Assembly: GCA_002431545.1 (NCBI GenBank)
Contig: DJFY01000128.1
Coordinates: 41,414 to 65,075 of the forward strand
From: Cellvibrionales bacterium UBA5860
GTDB lineage: Bacteria; Pseudomonadota; Gammaproteobacteria; Pseudomonadales; Porticoccaceae
Length of the DNA stretch: 23,662 bases
Reading direction: 5' to 3'
A model generated the notes under the pieces. The model was not told the DNA's origin, did not search any database, and worked only from the letters and a program-made list of their open reading frames with translations. This document shows positions 22,819 to 23,662 of this stretch, piece after piece. The position numbers and the translations under genes are program-made. Position 1 is the first letter of the stretch; every line of letters starts with the position of its first letter.

Positions 22819-23520
22819 GTGAGCGAAATCTACTTTGTCCGGCATGGCCAGGCGTCGCTGGGTGCCCGTAACTACGACAAATTGTCCGACCTCGGCTGGC
22901 AACAGGCGCGGTGGCTGGGCGAACATTTTCGCGAACTGGACCTGCAATTCGACCGCATCATCGTTGGCGACATGCAGCGCCACCAAGAAACCCTGCAGGG
23001 CATAGGCGAGGGTATGGGACTGACACTGACGCCCGAGGTAGACGCCCGGCTCAACGAATTCAAGTATTTCCCGGTGCTGCATATCTATCAAACCATCCAT
23101 CGGCCCGAAGCAAAAGCCCCGAAAACTGCGGGTGAATTTTTCGGTATGCTGCGCGAGGTCATGGAAGCCTGGATCACCGGCAACCTGGACGCGGCCATTC
23201 GTCAGCAGGACGAAAAGCAAGGCACGAAGACGGAAAACTGGCAGGATTTCAACCAACGCGTGGTCGGCGCGCTGCAGCATGCCCAGACCGCAGGCGCCCG
23301 GGATAAAGTACTTATCGTGTCCTCGGGCGGGCCCAAATCCCTGGCCATGAAGCACGCCCTGGCGCTATCGGACGATGCGACTATCGAATTGATGATGCAT
23401 ATTCGCAACACATCGATCACGCGCTTTTTGGCCGCCCCGGAACGGACATCGCTGCGCGCTTTTAATGTGCTGACACACCTGGAACGCGCCGACCGGGAAC
23501 ACGCTATCACCATGGTCTGA
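22819..23520 (+). CDS. Histidine phosphatase superfamily protein (second catalytic His replaced)
   Basis: 233 codons from GTG at 22819 with AAAGGA 6 nt upstream. The N-terminal RHG motif (R8-H9-G10 in IYFVRHGQAS) of the phosphoglycerate-mutase/acid-phosphatase superfamily is intact, and E80 in ARLNEF is in place for the proton donor. The usual second histidine in (S/T)HGG is Ser here: IVSSGGPKS at 167-174, with S169 at the His position. Comparable SGGP forms exist among annotated relatives as far as I recall, so this may be a subfamily trait. Substrate unknown. An acyl-CoA dehydrogenase gene follows after 80 nt, a pairing also seen in other gammaproteobacteria. Confidence 0.88.
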   Translation: MSEIYFVRHGQASLGARNYDKLSDLGWQQARWLGEHFRELDLQFDRIIVGDMQRHQETLQGIGEGMGLTLTPEVDARLNEFKYFPVLHIYQTIHRPEAKAPKTAGEFFGMLREVMEAWITGNLDAAIRQQDEKQGTKTENWQDFNQRVVGALQHAQTAGARDKVLIVSSGGPKSLAMKHALALSDDATIELMMHIRNTSITRFLAAPERTSLRAFNVLTHLERADREHAITMV

Positions 23521-23600
23521 TGGCACTGTGCTACAGCCGCCGAACACCCTACCCGCTACGCATTCAAGCCCGTAACAGCTAACAAAGGAAGAATCGATCT

Positions 23601-23662
23601 ATGAATTTCGAGCTCTCAGACAAAGCCCGCGCCCTGCAGGACAACCTGCTGCAGTTTATGGA
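23601..23662 (+). CDS. Probable acyl-CoA dehydrogenase, N-terminal 20 codons (runs off the right edge)
   Basis: An ATG at 23601 with AAAGGAAGA about 9 nt upstream begins MNFELSDKARALQDNLLQFM before the window ends. This resembles the opening of the acyl-CoA dehydrogenases of the FadE9-like group (M-[ND]-FELSDKAR-x-LQ). The family oxidises acyl-CoA to enoyl-CoA with FAD. Only 20 residues are visible, so the call depends on that match and on the neighbouring histidine-phosphatase gene. Confidence 0.65.
   Translation, partial: MNFELSDKARALQDNLLQFM

Overview
The window is a stretch of a gammaproteobacterial chromosome of moderately high G+C content. The closest gene order I know is in Pseudomonas and related marine Pseudomonadales/Cellvibrionales-type bacteria: flgA-flgM-flgN-flgZ lies divergent from flgBCDEFGHIJ, and a DUF1820 gene lies divergent from miaB-ybeZ-ybeY-corC-lnt. 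Genus cannot be fixed from sequence alone. No tRNA, rRNA, insertion sequence, CRISPR array or prophage gene was seen; the window reads as conserved core genome.

Region 1 (1-6636, minus strand) is a continuous axial-flagellum operon read right to left: flgB, flgC, flgD, flgE, flgF, flgG, flgH, flgI and the start of flgJ, which runs off the left edge. It encodes proximal and distal rod, hook and hook cap, L and P rings, and the rod-binding protein. Region 2 (6637-7258) is a divergent control region with a good sigma-54 promoter for flgB, four copies of a TTGCCGC/GCGGCAA 7-mer behind it, and weaker candidate promoters facing flgA. Region 3 (7259-9955, plus) is flgA (P-ring chaperone), then a perfect sigma-28 promoter in front of flgM (anti-sigma-28), flgN (chaperone for the hook-filament junction proteins) and a YcgR/FlgZ-type PilZ protein that should bind c-di-GMP and act on the motor.

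Region 4 (10034-13368) has a cytoplasmic GGDEF diguanylate cyclase (minus), convergent with flgZ and with intact catalytic and inhibitory sites, and a divergent one-pass membrane protein with a C-terminal SPOR domain. Region 5 (13490-19362) has a DUF1820 gene divergent from a translation, RNA-maturation and envelope cluster: miaB (tRNA methylthiolation), the PhoH-like ATPase ybeZ, the endoribonuclease ybeY, the CBS-domain protein corC and lnt (apolipoprotein N-acyltransferase). Region 6 (19519-21568) is phoB-phoR behind a triple-repeat Pho box. Region 7 (21589-23662) has a FemAB-like/GNAT-fold protein, a histidine-phosphatase-superfamily protein lacking the second catalytic His, and the first 20 codons of a probable acyl-CoA dehydrogenase.

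No clearly novel system was found. The points most worth a second look are regulatory: the divergent flgB/flgA control region, the perfect sigma-28 site, the triple Pho box, a run of non-ATG starts (TTG for flgN, flgZ, ybeZ and phoR, and no ATG or GTG at all for flgA), and a nine-C tract inside the SPOR-protein gene.
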